Below, piece by piece: positions 6,239 through 7,714 of a stretch of 7,714 bases of DNA. How positions within the stretch are numbered: position 1 is the stretch's first letter; the number at the start of each line of letters is the position of its first letter. The position numbers and the translations under genes were made by a program. The stretch is from positions 1-7,714 of the forward strand of contig JAOPVM010000192.1 of the NCBI GenBank assembly GCA_025966215.1. The letters run 5' to 3'. The stretch comes from Klenkia sp. GTDB lineage: Bacteria > Actinomycetota > Actinomycetes > Mycobacteriales > Geodermatophilaceae. The notes under the pieces are model-generated. The model was given only the letters and a program-made list of their open reading frames with translations. It made no database searches and was not told the DNA's origin.

Positions 6239-7714
6239 GCCCGCTCCAGCCAGTCGGCCCGGTCGGCGTTGAGCTCGGCGACCGCGGCGGCGAGCTCGGG
6301 GTGCGCGGCCAGCCCGAGGTCGCCCGCCAGGATGGCCGCGGCCTCGACCCGGGCGGTGGCGATGAGCTCCTCGTCCTCGAGCAGGGACAGCAACCGCACC
6401 GTGGTCCGGGAGCCGGACTGGGCGGCGCCGAGCACGTCGCCCTCCCGCCGGGTCTGCAGGTCCAGCCGGGCGAGCTCGAACCCGTCGGTGGTGGCCGCGA
6501 CCTGGGCCAGCCGGGTGCCGGTCGAGGACGACGTGGGCGCCTCGCTGACCAGCAGACAGAGCCCCGGGTGCTTCCCCCGCGCGACCCGGCCACGGAGCTG
6601 GTGCAGCTGGCTGACCCCGAACCGGTCGGCGTCCATCACCACCATCACCGTGGCGTTGGGCACGTCGACGCCGACCTCGACCACCGTGGTGGCCACCAGC
6701 ACGTCGACCTCGCGGGCGGCGAAGGCCCGCATCCGGGCCTCCTTGTCCTCGGCCGACATCCGGCCGTGCAGCACCTCGACACGCAGCCCGGCCAACGGGC
6801 CGGCACGCAGCTCCCGGGCGACGTCGAGCACCGCCAGTGGCGGCCGCTTCTCCGCACCGTCCTCCGGTGGGGCGCCGTCCTCGCCGTCGGGGCCCTCGAG
6901 CTCGGCACCGGCGTCGGGCTCCTCGCCGATCCGCGGGCACACCACGTACGCCTGCCGACCGGCGGCGACCTCCTCGCGGACCCGTTCCCAGGCCCGGTCC
7001 AGCCAGGCCGGCTTCTCCCGCACCGGGACGACGGAGGAGGACACCCCGCCGCGTCCGGCCGGCAGCTGGCGCAGGGTCAGGGTCTCCAGGTCGCCGTAGA
7101 CGGTCATCGCCACGGTGCGCGGGATGGGCGTGGCGGTCATCACCAGCACGTGCGGGGCCCGCTGGCCCTTGGCCCGCAGCGCGTCGCGCTGCTCGACGCC
7201 GAAGCGGTGCTGCTCGTCGACGACCACCAGGCCGAGGTCGGCGAAGTCCACGCCCTCCGAGAGCAGCGCGTGCGTGCCGATCACGATGCCCGCGCTGCCG
7301 TCGGCGACCGCGGCGCGCGCGGTCCGTCGGGCGGCGGCCTTCAGCGACCCGGTCAGCAGCGTGACCCGGGTGCCCGACGGGTCGCCGTCCAGCTCGCCGG
7401 CCCGGCCCAGCGGTCCGAGCAGCGCGGCGATCCCCCGGGCGTGCTGGGCGGCGAGCACCTCGGTGGGGGCCAGCAGCGCGGCCTGTCCCCCGGCGTCCAC
7501 GACCTGGGCCATCGCCCGCAGCGCGACCACCGTCTTGCCCGAGCCGACCTCGCCCTGCAGCAGCCGGTGCATCGGCTGCTCCCGGCCGATCTCGGCGGCC
7601 AGTGCCTCACCGACCTCGCGTTGGCCGTCGGTGAGCTCGAAGGGCAGCGCGGCGTCCACCGCGTCGGCCAGCGCCCCGCCGCGCCGGGGCCGGGCGATCC
7701 CGGGCTCCCGTGCC
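6235..7714 (-). CDS. recG: ATP-dependent DNA helicase RecG (5' end outside window)
   Basis: RecG is a superfamily 2 double-stranded DNA translocase that remodels stalled replication forks and Holliday junctions. The frame stays open to the right edge, so only the C-terminal 492 residues are present; the wedge domain and the true start lie outside. Counting from the first whole codon, the helicase motifs are: Walker A GEVGSGKT at 54-61, motif II DEQH at 166-169, motif III TATP at 193-196, motif V (VVEVGVDVPNA) near 344-354, and motif VI QLHQLRGRVARG at 369-380. The RecG-specific TRG translocation region, RREGDVLGAAQSG, follows at 422-434. DEQH together with the TRG region separates RecG from the related Mfd and PriA. 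An acidic, Gly/Pro-rich insert of about 28 residues lies between motifs III and V, starting just after CPRIG. The TGA stop overlaps the rsmD start as GTGA, so the two are probably co-translated. Identity is near certain. Confidence 0.97.
   Translation of the reverse strand, partial: AREPGIARPRRGGALADAVDAALPFELTDGQREVGEALAAEIGREQPMHRLLQGEVGSGKTVVALRAMAQVVDAGGQAALLAPTEVLAAQHARGIAALLGPLGRAGELDGDPSGTRVTLLTGSLKAAARRTARAAVADGSAGIVIGTHALLSEGVDFADLGLVVVDEQHRFGVEQRDALRAKGQRAPHVLVMTATPIPRTVAMTVYGDLETLTLRQLPAGRGGVSSSVVPVREKPAWLDRAWERVREEVAAGRQAYVVCPRIGEEPDAGAELEGPDGEDGAPPEDGAEKRPPLAVLDVARELRAGPLAGLRVEVLHGRMSAEDKEARMRAFAAREVDVLVATTVVEVGVDVPNATVMVVMDADRFGVSQLHQLRGRVARGKHPGLCLLVSEAPTSSSTGTRLAQVAATTDGFELARLDLQTRREGDVLGAAQSGSRTTVRLLSLLEDEELIATARVEAAAILAGDLGLAAHPELAAAVAELNADRADWLERA

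Noticed and set aside
6239..6940. An N-terminal extension of RsmD into recG
   Set aside because: The frame is open, but the added 234 residues are Arg/Gly/Ala-rich, lack any family match and overlap conserved RecG helicase motifs. The GTG at 6238 begins the conserved RsmD sequence.
5615..7099. A 494-codon plus-strand frame opposite coaD, rsmD and recG
   Set aside because: It spans three genuine minus-strand genes and its product is Ser/Arg/Ala-rich shadow sequence.
1..7714. Mobile elements, CRISPR, tRNA genes, toxin-antitoxin or defence genes
   Set aside because: No transposase or integrase, no regularly spaced repeats, no tRNA-like fold and no such protein family was seen. Every sizeable stretch is accounted for by housekeeping genes, so no new multi-gene system is claimed.

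Overview
The window is a very GC-rich (roughly 70% or more by eye) piece of an actinobacterial chromosome. All recognisable genes lie on the minus strand, packed almost end to end. The evidence for Actinobacteria is the GC content, the prevalence of GTG starts (8 of 11 assignable starts), a SepIVA-type coiled-coil protein (known from mycobacteria and relatives), and the order DUF177-rpmF-rnc-mutM-acyP-smc. The protein sequences feel closest to Geodermatophilaceae-like lineages, but that family placement is an impression and was not tested.

The genes are given in transcription order, from high to low coordinates. First come the C-terminal two thirds of the helicase RecG (cut by the window edge), the 16S rRNA methyltransferase RsmD (GTGA overlap with recG) and the CoA-pathway enzyme CoaD. 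A possible 26-codon ORF follows, joined to both neighbours by GTGA overlaps, and then the SepIVA-like septation factor. A 133-bp gap with a possible promoter separates this from the second cluster: a DUF177/YceD-like protein, ribosomal protein L32, RNase III, formamidopyrimidine-DNA glycosylase and acylphosphatase. A 152-bp gap with a hairpin and a TTGACG box then leads to a 62-residue conserved coiled-coil protein and the first 416 codons of the chromosome-condensation ATPase SMC, which runs off the left edge.

Functionally this is a housekeeping region: DNA repair and fork processing (recG, mutM), ribosome and RNA maturation (rsmD, DUF177, rpmF, rnc), CoA synthesis (coaD), cell division (sepIVA) and chromosome segregation (smc). 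I found no mobile element, CRISPR array, tRNA, rRNA, toxin-antitoxin pair or defence system. The least-described material is the mini-ORF between coaD and sepIVA, the long run of 11-residue repeats in the SepIVA homologue, and the small protein just upstream of smc.
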